A stretch of 64,000 nt of DNA from Halobacteriovoraceae bacterium (GTDB taxonomy: Bacteria > Bdellovibrionota > Bacteriovoracia > Bacteriovoracales > Bacteriovoracaceae): the NCBI GenBank assembly GCA_002713145.1, contig PAVS01000007.1, positions 204,054 to 268,053 of the forward strand, given 5' to 3'. How positions within the stretch are numbered: the first letter of the stretch is position 1; each line of letters begins with the position of its first letter. The position numbers were made by a program, and so were the translations under genes. The notes beneath the pieces are model-generated. The model made no database searches and had not been told where the DNA came from. It worked only from the letters and a program-made list of their open reading frames with translations. Positions 34,187-43,734 of this stretch are shown in pieces.

Positions 34187-34203
34187 TGTCTAAAATTTAG
34201 ACA
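34187..34203. promoter_or_regulatory. Perfect 17-base palindrome (8-1-8) between divergent genes
   Basis: TGTCTAAA, one A, then TTTAGACA. It lies in the 282-base region between the 841-residue protein gene (minus) and the phosphoesterase gene (plus), about 115 bases from the former start and 150 from the latter. A dyad of this length is unlikely by chance and is a likely operator; the regulator is unknown. The rest of the gap is AT-rich with no other feature seen. Confidence 0.55.
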
Positions 34204-34353
34204 AATTCTAAACACTTATTAAACGCTCATTAGAAAAGGATTTAATAACGGACAAATCTTCTTACATTTGCTTAATTTTCTGCAACTAAGATAGAATTAC
34301 GGTAAAATAAATACATGATCACCAAGGAATGGTGAAACGAAAGGGGTTCAAGG

Positions 34354-35625
34354 ATGATAAACCGAAGTTTCTATTCACATATGGCCATAGGCCTTCTTCT
34401 CTTTATAACTGTTTCCTGTAAAGACGTGTTGCCACCAACAATTAAAGGTGAGCCAACTCATATACGAGCGATGTATAAATCTGATCCTGCGACTTCAGTG
34501 GTGATAGGATGGAATAGGTTTAGAGGGAAAACCAGGCTGGATAAACTCTATTGGGATACGGTCGATCACGGAGATGATCTCGAAGCTTATCGCAATGTTG
34601 AATCTCCTGATTACAGAACTTTTTATTTTGGCATCTATAGTGCCTTTGTTGAATTAGAAAATCTCGCTCCCAACTCAAGAGTCTATTTTGTTATCGCCAA
34701 TAGTTATGGTGTGACTCAAAGATATTATGTGGACACACTTCCAGATTCTCGAGATGCAAAACTTTCTTTTATTGCAGGAGGAGATTCACGCAATCATAGA
34801 GATGTTAGACAGAATGCTAATTCACTGGTAGCCAAGTTAAAACCCCATGCTGTTTTGTTTGGGGGAGACATGACGGATAAAGGCTTACCTGGAGAGTGGC
34901 ATAATTGGTTTGAAGACTGGCAACTCACAATTGATTCTGACGGAAGAGTGACTCCTATTGTTCCTGCGAGAGGAAATCATGAACTTTCAAATAAAATACT
35001 ACATAAACTCTTTTGGCTCCCAAGTGGTAACTACTACACCTTGAGAATGGCCGATGGGTTGGTACAAACTTATGTTCTTAATAGTGAAATGTCTGTAGGT
35101 GGAAATCAACTCACATGGCTTAAGAGGGAGTTGGAAAAAAATACTGATGTGGTTTGGCAATTTGCTGTCTACCATAAACCCATGAGACCTCATGTGGCGA
35201 GTAAATCAGAAGGAACGAATGAATATAAATATTGGGCGCAACTTTTTTACGATCACAGCGTTGATCTGGTTATGGAATCAGATTCACACTCGGTTAAATC
35301 AACTTGGCCTATTCGCCCTTCAACTGAACCAGGAAGTGATGAAGGGTTTATTCGTGACGATGAAAATGGAACAGTCTATGTCGGTGAAGGCTGTTGGGGA
35401 GCACCCACCAGGGCCGCTGATGATAATAAATCATGGACCAGAGATAGTGATGAATTTAATCAATTCAAACTCATCCATGTTTCCCAAGATCAAGTAGATG
35501 TCAGGACAATAAACGTTGATAATGCTTATGAAGTTGGAGAAAACAGTTTGGAAGAGAGATTTGAGCTGCCAGAAAACCTGATGATCTGGACTCCTGAGAA
35601 CGGAGATATTGTTACTATTCGCTAA
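34354..35625 (+). CDS. Purple-acid-phosphatase-like metallophosphoesterase lipoprotein
   Basis: 423 residues with a lipoprotein signal (FITVSCKD). After an N-terminal fibronectin-like domain (about 35-125; SDPATSVVIGWNR) comes the calcineurin-like core: IAGGDSRNHRD (Asp), LFGGDMTDKG (Asp), ARGNHELS (Asn-His), YHKPMRPH (His) and a final MESDSHSVK, where the family often has GHxH. Most two-metal ligands are thus visible, with one variant motif. It probably removes phosphate from esters or nucleotides in the periplasm or at the surface. GGGG lies 8 bases before the ATG; the next gene follows after 2 bases. Confidence 0.85.
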   Translation: MINRSFYSHMAIGLLLFITVSCKDVLPPTIKGEPTHIRAMYKSDPATSVVIGWNRFRGKTRLDKLYWDTVDHGDDLEAYRNVESPDYRTFYFGIYSAFVELENLAPNSRVYFVIANSYGVTQRYYVDTLPDSRDAKLSFIAGGDSRNHRDVRQNANSLVAKLKPHAVLFGGDMTDKGLPGEWHNWFEDWQLTIDSDGRVTPIVPARGNHELSNKILHKLFWLPSGNYYTLRMADGLVQTYVLNSEMSVGGNQLTWLKRELEKNTDVVWQFAVYHKPMRPHVASKSEGTNEYKYWAQLFYDHSVDLVMESDSHSVKSTWPIRPSTEPGSDEGFIRDDENGTVYVGEGCWGAPTRAADDNKSWTRDSDEFNQFKLIHVSQDQVDVRTINVDNAYEVGENSLEERFELPENLMIWTPENGDIVTIR

Positions 35626-35627
35626 TT

Positions 35628-36527
35628 ATGACGGAAGAACAAATAAAGAAAATCACTTTTATTATAAGATTGGCCTGTATCGCTTTTTTTCTAGGTCGTG
35701 GTTGGGAGTATTTATTTTTTGATGCTCCCTTTCGAACTCTTCTCTGGAGTCAAGGACTGATGCAAGGAGTGATTGAGTCTCTCACAAGTATGAGATGGGA
35801 AGAGTGGGTTAAAGGGGGAGGAGCAGGGGAGCTGTTTATCAATGGCCTTACTCGTGCTCTAGGTGTTTTTTTTATTATGGCGGCCATCGTCAGTTGTTTT
35901 ATAAAGTCTCATCAAAAAAAACTAGGAATTGTTTTGCTCTTTGGCTCACTTGCCATGGTCATGATAAGCTTTTTACTCTTTATGGGAAAAGGCTTTGCTG
36001 TCGGGATGTTTATAGAGCATGCCATTCAAATGGGAATAGGAGTGGCGTTCTATCTCACACTTTTTTATCCCCAAAACTTTGATAAATATCTGTTCTATTT
36101 TAAACTGCTCATCTCCTTTACTTTTATAGGCCACGGATTGTTTGCCATTGGTTATTATCCTATCCCCGGTGGATTTATCGATATGATTATTAACACCTTT
36201 GGGTTTACAGAAGACAATGCGGTTTTAATGTTACGCTTTGCTGGGATTCTTGATTTCTCCGCAGCTATTTTTATTTTTGTGCCTGGACTTGAACTTTATG
36301 CCCTTGGCTTCAATATTTTTTGGGGACTCACCACTGCTTTTGCACGATCGGTGGCACATATTGACATCAATTTATTAGAATTAACTTCTCATCAATGGAT
36401 TTTTGAGACCATCTATCGTCTTCCCCATGGGCTTTTGCCCCTGGCGCTATTCTTCTATGTGAGGAGCCGTTCTTTGGACCCACAAGATGGTTATAAGAGT
36501 AAGAGTACTCAACACCAAGAAGCCTAA
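35628..36527 (+). CDS. Multi-pass membrane protein, DoxX-like, unknown
   Basis: 299 residues with about eight hydrophobic segments. It reads as two repeats of a four-helix unit (R-x-x-x-ARxFFLGRGWEYLFFD near 15-30 and FTFIGHGLFAIGYYPIPGG near 165), as in DoxX-like membrane proteins, but the match is weak. It follows the phosphoesterase gene by 2 bases, so both are in one operon. The last 81 bases overlap the end of the convergent MFS gene. Confidence 0.65.
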   Translation: MTEEQIKKITFIIRLACIAFFLGRGWEYLFFDAPFRTLLWSQGLMQGVIESLTSMRWEEWVKGGGAGELFINGLTRALGVFFIMAAIVSCFIKSHQKKLGIVLLFGSLAMVMISFLLFMGKGFAVGMFIEHAIQMGIGVAFYLTLFYPQNFDKYLFYFKLLISFTFIGHGLFAIGYYPIPGGFIDMIINTFGFTEDNAVLMLRFAGILDFSAAIFIFVPGLELYALGFNIFWGLTTAFARSVAHIDINLLELTSHQWIFETIYRLPHGLLPLALFFYVRSRSLDPQDGYKSKSTQHQEA

Positions 36528-37670
36528 AACCAAAGGCGTAATTGTTCCCCTAAATTGACTGCCGATAAGAGATCCAAAACCAATTGATATAATATTATTA
36601 ATGGTGCTGATGATAGATGCTGCAACTCCGGCCATATCTCCCATGGGCTCCATGGCCAATGAATTTAAATTTCCAAAAAGAACTCCTACACACATAAAGC
36701 AGGGGATGAGAAAAATCATAAAGCTTATAATATCTGGCTTAAAATCAGATAATACGAGCAAGAGGAAATACCAAATAGAACTAAAGAGTATGCCTAAGGT
36801 TCCCCATTTAGTGAGTTTGGCCATACCAACTCTTTCAACCAAGCGGGAATTTATAAAGGAGGCCACTCCAATAGTGAGAGCAAGTCCACCAAAAATATAA
36901 GGAAATTCTTTTTCAAGTCCAAAGACGACTGAGAAAATTTGTTGAGAAGAGATGAGATAGCCTAGAAAAGCACCAAACACTAAACCACTGGCAATAGCAT
37001 AACCTAGAGATTGGGGGTGAGAAAAAACTTTTGCAATCGCGGTTTTAAAATAACTTATCCGAAAAGGTTTTCTGTGCTCATAGCTAAGTGTCTCTGGTTG
37101 CCTGAGTAATAACCATGTGAGACCGAACAAACTCAAAACGATAAAGATAATAAATATTCCACGCCAATGAGAAAAGCTTAAAATAATAGCTCCGAGAGTA
37201 GGAGCAATGGTGGGGACAATAATAAACACCATATTGATAAGTGACATCACTCGCGCCATCGTGTTGCCAACATACATATCTCGAATCATGGCCATACTGA
37301 CAATGCGGGTACTGGCCGCACCCAGGCCCTGAAAAAAACGACCCAAGAGCATGATTTCAAAATTATGGGTGGAGATGGCCACAATATTACCCACCGTAAA
37401 TAAGGTGATCCCAAAACCAATGACTTTTCTTCTGCCAAAGGTATCTGATAAAGGTCCATAAAAGGTCATTCCTAAACTCATGCCAATAAATAAACTCGTG
37501 ATGATAAACTGATTATGGTTAGGGTCAACCACTCCAAGTTCTTCACCTATAATGGGCAGAGCTGGCAACATGGCATCTATCGCTAAAGCGGCCATAGACA
37601 TGAGAAGTGCCATAAGTGAGACAAATTCCAGCATATTTAGTTTTTGATAAGGATTAAGACTTAATTTCAT
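36447..37670 (-). CDS. MFS exporter, Bcr/CflA type
   Basis: 407 residues with 12 membrane helices. Motif A is GPLSDTFGRRKVIGFG between TM2 and TM3, and DAMLPALPIIGEELGV in TM1 is the drug:H+ antiporter-1 signature with the Asp at AIDAMLPALP typical of Bcr/CflA. It exports small toxic molecules by proton exchange in the inner membrane; substrate unknown. The ATG is divergent from the plsC gene with a 48-base gap. Its 3' end overlaps the convergent DoxX-like gene by 81 bases. Confidence 0.9.
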   Translation of the reverse strand: MKLSLNPYQKLNMLEFVSLMALLMSMAALAIDAMLPALPIIGEELGVVDPNHNQFIITSLFIGMSLGMTFYGPLSDTFGRRKVIGFGITLFTVGNIVAISTHNFEIMLLGRFFQGLGAASTRIVSMAMIRDMYVGNTMARVMSLINMVFIIVPTIAPTLGAIILSFSHWRGIFIIFIVLSLFGLTWLLLRQPETLSYEHRKPFRISYFKTAIAKVFSHPQSLGYAIASGLVFGAFLGYLISSQQIFSVVFGLEKEFPYIFGGLALTIGVASFINSRLVERVGMAKLTKWGTLGILFSSIWYFLLLVLSDFKPDIISFMIFLIPCFMCVGVLFGNLNSLAMEPMGDMAGVAASIISTINNIISIGFGSLIGSQFRGTITPLVLGFLVLSTLTLITILWVQRTAPHIEE

Positions 37671-37718
37671 GAGGGTTTAGTGTATAATGCTCATCAAGTA
37701 ACGACAATGAAATAGATT

Positions 37719-38462
37719 ATGATCGCAAAAATAAGATATTGGCTTAGAATGCTTACAGCAACAATCTATTCCATAACAATTTTTTGTTATGGTTTATTGC
37801 TATGTCTTATCCGTCCTTTTCATCCCAATAGTATGCATAAGATTTGTCGAATCATAAGTTGGCGCTCTCAAGAAATTCTCGGCATCGCTATAGAGCACCG
37901 TGGAATGGAACATCTTCAAACAGAAAACTCAGCTGTTATTATGAGCAATCATCAAAATAATTTCGATGTTGTTTTAGGGGCAAGTTGCTATCCTCCCAGA
38001 ACCATTCTTATCGCAAAGCGATCTCTTTTTTGGGTGCCTTTTTTTGGTCAGTTCTTTTGGCTTTCTGGAAATATTTTTATCAATAGAAAAAATAAAGTTT
38101 CGGCCAAAGCTTCTATGGAAAAAGTCACAGAGAAAGTGCATAAGCAAAAAGTTAAAATATGGATTCTTCCTGAGGGCACCCGCAGTAAAGGGAGGGGATT
38201 ACTGCCCTTTAAAAAAGGGGGATTTATCACCGCCATCAACTGTCAAATACCCATTATACCTGTGGTGTGGAGCTCCTATAAAGGCAAGATCGACTTCTCT
38301 AAACCCTTTAGCGGTAAGGTGATTATTTCTGCACTTAAACCCATTTCTACCCGTGGCTTGTCTCTAAATGACCTAGGGCCCTTAATGGATAAAGTACACT
38401 TGGCCATGAAAAATGAATTGGCCCACATCGATGGTGAATTGCAGGGAAAGAGTACGCTTTAA
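37719..38462 (+). CDS. plsC: 1-acyl-sn-glycerol-3-phosphate acyltransferase (PlsC)
   Basis: 247-residue membrane acyltransferase. Motif I SNHQNNFDVV (HxxxxD), motif II FINRKNK, motif III PEGTRSKGRGLLPFKKGG and motif IV VPIIPVVW-like (CQIPIIPVVWSSY) are all present, and the N-terminus has a hydrophobic anchor. It makes phosphatidic acid from lysophosphatidic acid. It is a better match to housekeeping PlsC than the OlsA-like gene at 23025. A TATAAT lies at 37683-37688. It ends 4 bases inside the end of convergent ilvE. Confidence 0.92.
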   Translation: MIAKIRYWLRMLTATIYSITIFCYGLLLCLIRPFHPNSMHKICRIISWRSQEILGIAIEHRGMEHLQTENSAVIMSNHQNNFDVVLGASCYPPRTILIAKRSLFWVPFFGQFFWLSGNIFINRKNKVSAKASMEKVTEKVHKQKVKIWILPEGTRSKGRGLLPFKKGGFITAINCQIPIIPVVWSSYKGKIDFSKPFSGKVIISALKPISTRGLSLNDLGPLMDKVHLAMKNELAHIDGELQGKSTL

Positions 38463-39523
38463 AAAACTTTGGTCAGATATTTCTTTGATAATTCTGTTTT
38501 ATCATTATGAGTGTCGATAAGATATTGTTTAAGCATTTCACCGACTGGCCCTGCTTCAAATTTATAATCTTCAATTTTGCCATCTTGATCAAGGACACCA
38601 ATCACATCCAAAGGAACCAGTGTGGCGGCAGTTCCCACCGCAAAGACTTCTGTGATGCTTCCATCTTTGTGGCCATTTATCAGAGCTTCTAAGCTCAATT
38701 GAGTTTCATGAACTTTTAAACCTTTGAGCTTTGCAATTTCGATAATAGTTTTACGAGTGATTCCATGGAGGATTTGGCCACTCAGTTCAGGAGTGTATAT
38801 CTCACCATTTTGAACCCAGAAGAAATTCATTCCCCCTAATTCTTCGAAATTTGTTTTGGTTTTATTATCGAGATAGAGGACTTGTTGGTAACCCAGATCT
38901 TGAGCTTGATTCACAGCAGTTAATGAAAGGGCATAGTTCGCAGCGGTTTTCGCTTCTCCCGTTCCCCCTTCAAAGGCACGAGTAAAATGTTTTCCCACCA
39001 ACACTTTGGTTTTTTTATCTCCTGAAGCAAAATAATCACCCACGATAGAAGACATCACCATAAAGATATAGGACTTCGAGCTTGCTACTTTTATTTTCTC
39101 ATCATTCGCAAACATAAGCGGTCTTAAATAAAGTGAGTGAAGTGGGTAATCAGGGATATATTTTGAACATTCTTTTACATATTCAGAAACACATGTTTCA
39201 AACACTTCTGGTGGAAGTTGCACCATAGACATAATCTTACCAGAGCGGTGAAATCTCTCTGCAGCGTCTTTAAGGCGAAATATTCCGGTGTTATTATCTA
39301 ATTTATAAGCTTTAAGTCCTTCAAATATAGACTGTCCGTAGTGGAGAGTCGCGCTAAAAGGATTGATGGGGTAATTCGATAAATTTCCTAGATGAACTTC
39401 ATCAGGAACAGGATTATCTTTTGTCACTTTGCACCATAAAAGTACAGGGACTTGAACCTCACCAAATCCAGGATTTGGTTCACAAGTAAAATCAGAATGT
39501 TCGACTGTTTTATTGAATTTCAT
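38459..39523 (-). CDS. ilvE: Branched-chain amino acid aminotransferase
   Basis: 354-residue class IV (fold type IV) PLP enzyme of the larger, BCAT type (IlvE, about 350-360 residues). The Schiff-base lysine is K192 in GGTGEAKTAANYA, and EELGGMNFFWV and GITRKTIIEIAK are the PLP phosphate-cup motifs. It interconverts Leu, Ile and Val with their 2-oxo acids in the cytoplasm, at either end of synthesis or breakdown. Single gene on the minus strand. Confidence 0.95.
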   Translation of the reverse strand: MKFNKTVEHSDFTCEPNPGFGEVQVPVLLWCKVTKDNPVPDEVHLGNLSNYPINPFSATLHYGQSIFEGLKAYKLDNNTGIFRLKDAAERFHRSGKIMSMVQLPPEVFETCVSEYVKECSKYIPDYPLHSLYLRPLMFANDEKIKVASSKSYIFMVMSSIVGDYFASGDKKTKVLVGKHFTRAFEGGTGEAKTAANYALSLTAVNQAQDLGYQQVLYLDNKTKTNFEELGGMNFFWVQNGEIYTPELSGQILHGITRKTIIEIAKLKGLKVHETQLSLEALINGHKDGSITEVFAVGTAATLVPLDVIGVLDQDGKIEDYKFEAGPVGEMLKQYLIDTHNDKTELSKKYLTKVF

Positions 39524-39650
39524 AGCTGGCAGGAGAATACCAGAGAAAGAGCTGATTTGGAATAAAGCATTTAAATAATGTAAAAATAGGAATAATTAGA
39601 CACTAAAATGAAGCTTAGGTATAAATGAAGCAATTCAACGGAGGAAAATT

Positions 39651-40076
39651 ATGAAATTACTGATTCTTTTAACTCTTGCTCTCAATATCGGCTTGACCAG
39701 TGATAAATCCCCTCAAACCTATGGAGATAAAATTACCCTTAAAAATCCAGTGAGCCTGGCAGCGGCCATTGAAGCTAACTCAGATAAGGAAATGCTCATA
39801 AGGTCAAAAGTGACTAAGGTTTGCAAAATGAAAGGCTGTTGGATGATGCTGGAAGATAAAAACAAAGAGTATAGAGTTACATTTAGTGATTATGGAACAA
39901 CGGTTCCGATGACACTTATTGGAAAAGAGATCCTGGTTCAAGGGAAAATTAAGCAAAAAAAACTCACTCTTAAACAAACAAAGCATTATGTGGAAGATGA
40001 GGGAGGAGATCCTTCAAAAATTACTGAGCCTAGAACTGAATATAGAGTGGTGGCAAGCGGAGTTAAAGTTCTCTAG
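39651..40076 (+). CDS. Secreted DUF4920-family protein
   Basis: 141 residues with a signal-like N-terminus (residues 1-16). It matches the DUF4920 group: AAIEANSDKEMLIRSKV, then VCKMKGCWMMLEDKNKEYRV, where CxxKGCWM is the family motif, and QGKIKQKKLTLKQTKHY as an OB-like strand run. The function is unknown; the paired Cys could bind metal or haem. GGAGG precedes the ATG. Its stop is 2 bases from the end of the convergent small-protein gene. Confidence 0.75.
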   Translation: MKLLILLTLALNIGLTSDKSPQTYGDKITLKNPVSLAAAIEANSDKEMLIRSKVTKVCKMKGCWMMLEDKNKEYRVTFSDYGTTVPMTLIGKEILVQGKIKQKKLTLKQTKHYVEDEGGDPSKITEPRTEYRVVASGVKVL

Positions 40077-40078
40077 AC

Positions 40079-40414
40079 TTAGCGATAATTACGTTTTGAT
40101 TTTCCTTGCTTGCGATCAAGTGATCTTTTCAAGGAGTTAAAACCTCCTTGTACACTTTGCATAAGATCATTAAATTTTCTTCCCCCCGGTGCTCTTGCAC
40201 TGGACTCTTGCACCACTTTCTGCTGGGGGGAGCCTGAACAGGCAGATTTGTTTAAGTCCTCTTCTTTAAGTGCAATTTGATAGGGGATCTCAATGGTTTC
40301 CCCGTTATCTTTGATAGTGTATTTTTCTATATAATAGGTTTTCCCCCCGATAATAAGTTCTATCCCATAGCTTGAAGTTGTGGTGAGAAAAATCATCAAA
40401 AGTATTAAGCGCAT
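40079..40414 (-). CDS. Small secreted protein, unknown
   Basis: 111 residues with a signal peptide (LLMIFLTTTSSYG) and a basic C-terminal tail (SLDRKQGKSKRNYR). The first mature part (IELIIGGKTYYIEKYT) reads like a beta strand pair. One Cys (SACSGS). No family was recognised. Confidence 0.55.
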   Translation of the reverse strand: MRLILLMIFLTTTSSYGIELIIGGKTYYIEKYTIKDNGETIEIPYQIALKEEDLNKSACSGSPQQKVVQESSARAPGGRKFNDLMQSVQGGFNSLKRSLDRKQGKSKRNYR

Positions 40415-40512
40415 AATTTATTATACAGCAAGGGGGACGCAAGCTCATAGATATGTATGTATTTACAATACTTTAGCTGATCCTATGGAGTTTAAGCTGG
40501 CCATTTTTCGAC

Positions 40513-41298
40513 TCACTTAAGAGAGCTATCAATGACTTTTCCCGAAAGGCTCATCATCAGTTTTTTGGGAACAAACCTATTGAGTATAATCTGAAATTTA
40601 TTGAGATTTCCCGTCACAATCGTAGTCTTTTTTTGAGAGGTCTTTGTGAGTGCTTCTTTGACAACTTCTTTGGGAGACATGAGTGCCCATTGTTTATTTT
40701 GCGGCACCTCTTTACCCATGTTTTGCATAAAAGATGTATCCGTCGCTCCAGGGCAAACACAACTCACAGAAATATTGGTATCTCTTAATTCATAAGCAAT
40801 GATTTCTGATAACTGACGCACATAAAATTTAGTGGCACAGTACACGGAGTACTTAGGCACTTGAATAAAGGAGGCGGTAGAAGCTACATTGATAATAAAT
40901 GATTCTAGGCCATGGGCCAGCATATGTTGGCCAAAGAGGTGAGTGAGTTCAGTGAGAGCAGTTATATTCAAATGGATCATATTTTGAAAAGTTGCGAACT
41001 CTTCCTCAACAAAAAGGCTGTGGTGTCCAAGGCCTGCATTATTAACAAGCATTTGTATTTTTAGCTCATGCTTTTGAATAAATTGCAGACATTCTCGAGC
41101 GCTGTCTGTTTGAGAGAGGTCGAGTGGGAGTACTAAACACTGGTTTAAATGGTGATGCTCAAACTCATTTTTAAGCTCAATGAGTTTACCCTCACTTCTC
41201 GCGATTAAAACGAGGTTATATTCACCAGCAAGTTGATAACAAAATTCCTTGCCAATCCCACTTGATGCTCCTGTAACAATGGCCCATTTTTTAGACAT
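40513..41298 (-). CDS. SDR-family oxidoreductase
   Basis: 261-residue SDR: glycine motif GASSGIGKEF, NNAGLGHH, active-site VASTASF and the catalytic Tyr/Lys in YSVYCATKFYV. Length and C-terminus (VPKKLMMSLSGKVIDSSLK) fit the DltE/YqjQ group of unclear substrate. The N-terminus has no membrane helix. It lies 9 bases after polB in the same direction and probably shares its transcript. Confidence 0.85.
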   Translation of the reverse strand: MSKKWAIVTGASSGIGKEFCYQLAGEYNLVLIARSEGKLIELKNEFEHHHLNQCLVLPLDLSQTDSARECLQFIQKHELKIQMLVNNAGLGHHSLFVEEEFATFQNMIHLNITALTELTHLFGQHMLAHGLESFIINVASTASFIQVPKYSVYCATKFYVRQLSEIIAYELRDTNISVSCVCPGATDTSFMQNMGKEVPQNKQWALMSPKEVVKEALTKTSQKKTTIVTGNLNKFQIILNRFVPKKLMMSLSGKVIDSSLK

Positions 41299-41307
41299 AG
41301 CTATCCT

Positions 41308-43590
41308 CTAAAATAAACTCAACTGATCACCTTGAATAAGTCCATCAAAACTTTTATTGAGGGGTTTTAAGAGATCATCAGCAATTGGTTTAATTTGTTT
41401 TTCTATATAATGTTGGTAATCAAAGCGTCGGGGGTTGTTCTCTACAGGTTCAGGACCATTTTTGGTCATGACATAATTCACTTCTTTGAGACGGTAATGT
41501 CCTTGATAATTTATTTTAGCGGCTGCTTGAACATGAGGAGGAATATTTTTTTTATATTCACTAATATCTTTACTTAGTTTTTTAGTATAGGTGAGAGAGT
41601 CGTCATAAAAACCGGCCTCAAGAGATTTTATAAATTCTTTAATATATTCTTCTAGTTCCACACCATCAAAGAATTTCTGATACAGTTGTCTTTGAAAGTT
41701 CTTGGCCAGCTCGGTCCAATCACTTCTGACTGCTTCCATGCCGGTGAAAACCAGTTCTCCATTTTTGAGGCCACAATACCTTTTTTTAGCGACTCCTTCT
41801 CCAGAACGAGCTTGGGAGAAGTATATTTTAGAGAACATCTCTTCAAACTCAAAAACAAGCTCGGACAAAACGCTAAACTGATCCTTAAGTCTTTTTGTGA
41901 GATGGTTATTTACTTCACGGGCAAGGGATTCGGGGTCAGGAATATCACCTTTGATAAATAAAGAGTCCGTATCCCCATAGATCACTTTAAGTTGATGAGC
42001 TTCTAAAAATTTTTTTGATTCTGTGAGAATATAATGTCCAGTAGTGGTAATCGCTCTCGGGTGATCAGAGTGATAAAACCGACATCGACTTGAGCCTAGG
42101 ATGCCATAAAAACTATTCATGAGAATTTTTATCGCCTGTGACAAATAGACGTTTTTATCTCGTTTAGCTTCTTCTCGTTTTTGCATGAGATTTTTAATGA
42201 TTTCAGGCAAAATCGTCTTTGTTCGGGAATATTGATAACCCTCTGGTGTGTGGATAGGGTCAGTATCTTCAAATACTTTTCCTAGCGGACATATTTGAAA
42301 AGTCATCATGATACTGGGATATAAACTTTTAAAGTCAAAGACATAGACATTTTGGTGCAGCCCCCCGGTGGGCTCGATCACCATGCCTCCCTTCGCGCTA
42401 TCGTCCCTCTCTATATCAAGCCTATTGGGGGCAACAAACCCTTGCCTGTGCAAAAAAGGCAGATAGAGGAAATCAAAAGCCGCAGTTGAGACATTAAGCC
42501 TGTCCATTAATAAACCACAAATTCTTACTCGTGCAGCGTATAGTTCTAATATGGCGAGTTTTTGAAAAAGGGAGGTGACAAGTTCTGAGTCGAGAATATT
42601 ATATTTGGCCAGGGCCATCTTATCATTTTTAAAGCGACTCTCAATCTCATCAACCTTATTTTCATCACTGGCGATATCTTTCCCTCTGCCTAAAACTTCA
42701 GAAGCCACTGTCTCTAATTTGAAGTTTTTAAATTTATAAAAACAAGCTCGAAGGGTAGGGGGTCCATCGAGCACTATTCGTCCGGTACAATTGGCAAAAT
42801 AGCCAATTCCCTTGCGCTCAATTAATTGTATAGCAGAGCCATCACGTCCCAGATTAAGCCCTAGACCAAATTTTTGGCATCTTCGCTCTAGAAACATGAG
42901 ATCAAACCCAATAACATGCCAACCGAGAATAATATCTGGGTCAATAAGCTGAAAATACTCTATAAAGCGAGTCAGGAGTTGGGACTCAGTGGTAAAAAAA
43001 TGAGTGAGTGAATCATCTTGATATGAGCCAGCCTCATCACGCATTAAGACAAGAGACTGCTCTTCCCCACGGTGGCCCGTATGGCAGGCGATAGAATAAA
43101 GAGATCCATCAACTCCCGTTTCAATATCAATAGACATGGTCTTAAAAGCGATGGGCCTTTGCGTGGTAAGCGGGCGAACTTGAGGGGATTCAAATATTTT
43201 ATAAGCAGCCGAAGTTGTGCTTTCTCCTTGATATTCAATATCTCCTTTAATAAATCGTTCCATTAAAAACCGCTCTGTCATAGGTACATCGGATTCAAAA
43301 TGTTTAACTCCATTCTGATCACAATATTGAAGAGCTTCTTGAAAAGACTTTATTGAGTCAAAATACAAGACATCGACTTCTTCTTGACTAAAAGATTGCA
43401 AGGGAAGTGATTTTCTAAGAGATTCAAACCGAGCAGGTAGCTTAGCCTTTCTTAAGATAAACAAAGGGATTTTTTGTTGGCTAAATTTTAAAAGATGAAC
43501 ACCTTCAGAGGTGCGAACGTAGTATTCTAGAACTAATGAGGGTGAGTCATATTGCCTGGCCTGAACAATAAAACCTTGAAAAACAGACAT
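41308..43590 (-). CDS. polB: DNA polymerase II (family B)
   Basis: 760-residue family B polymerase, close in length to E. coli Pol II (783). The 3'-5' exonuclease domain begins TMSIDIETGVDGS (Asp154, Glu156) and has the GWHVIGFDLMF motif. The polymerase has motif A DFKSLYPSI (from about 419), motif B KILMNSFYG (about 488) and motif C YGDTDSLF (538-545). The C-terminus ends in GDQLSLF, a beta-clamp binding peptide. It is a damage-tolerant repair polymerase, usually SOS-induced in E. coli. The ATG is at 43590; no operator was identified upstream. Confidence 0.95.
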   Translation of the reverse strand: MSVFQGFIVQARQYDSPSLVLEYYVRTSEGVHLLKFSQQKIPLFILRKAKLPARFESLRKSLPLQSFSQEEVDVLYFDSIKSFQEALQYCDQNGVKHFESDVPMTERFLMERFIKGDIEYQGESTTSAAYKIFESPQVRPLTTQRPIAFKTMSIDIETGVDGSLYSIACHTGHRGEEQSLVLMRDEAGSYQDDSLTHFFTTESQLLTRFIEYFQLIDPDIILGWHVIGFDLMFLERRCQKFGLGLNLGRDGSAIQLIERKGIGYFANCTGRIVLDGPPTLRACFYKFKNFKLETVASEVLGRGKDIASDENKVDEIESRFKNDKMALAKYNILDSELVTSLFQKLAILELYAARVRICGLLMDRLNVSTAAFDFLYLPFLHRQGFVAPNRLDIERDDSAKGGMVIEPTGGLHQNVYVFDFKSLYPSIMMTFQICPLGKVFEDTDPIHTPEGYQYSRTKTILPEIIKNLMQKREEAKRDKNVYLSQAIKILMNSFYGILGSSRCRFYHSDHPRAITTTGHYILTESKKFLEAHQLKVIYGDTDSLFIKGDIPDPESLAREVNNHLTKRLKDQFSVLSELVFEFEEMFSKIYFSQARSGEGVAKKRYCGLKNGELVFTGMEAVRSDWTELAKNFQRQLYQKFFDGVELEEYIKEFIKSLEAGFYDDSLTYTKKLSKDISEYKKNIPPHVQAAAKINYQGHYRLKEVNYVMTKNGPEPVENNPRRFDYQHYIEKQIKPIADDLLKPLNKSFDGLIQGDQLSLF

Positions 43591-43734
43591 AGTTTATTCT
43601 AACCACCCCCTCGCTTTTTGTCTAAATAATTGACACCACCAGGACATTTTACAATGACCATACAAATCAAACTTCATCTTTAATACCCTGTTAATAATCA
43701 TTATTTAAAAGTTGGATTTATTTTAGGAGTGTAC

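Noticed and set aside
41395..41961. Open frames opposite polB
   Set aside because: They lie entirely inside the polB gene, whose motifs A, B and C are intact.
43630..43655. TTGACA and TACAAT upstream of the Cys-repeat gene as a promoter
   Set aside because: The spacing is only 14 bases, too short for sigma70.
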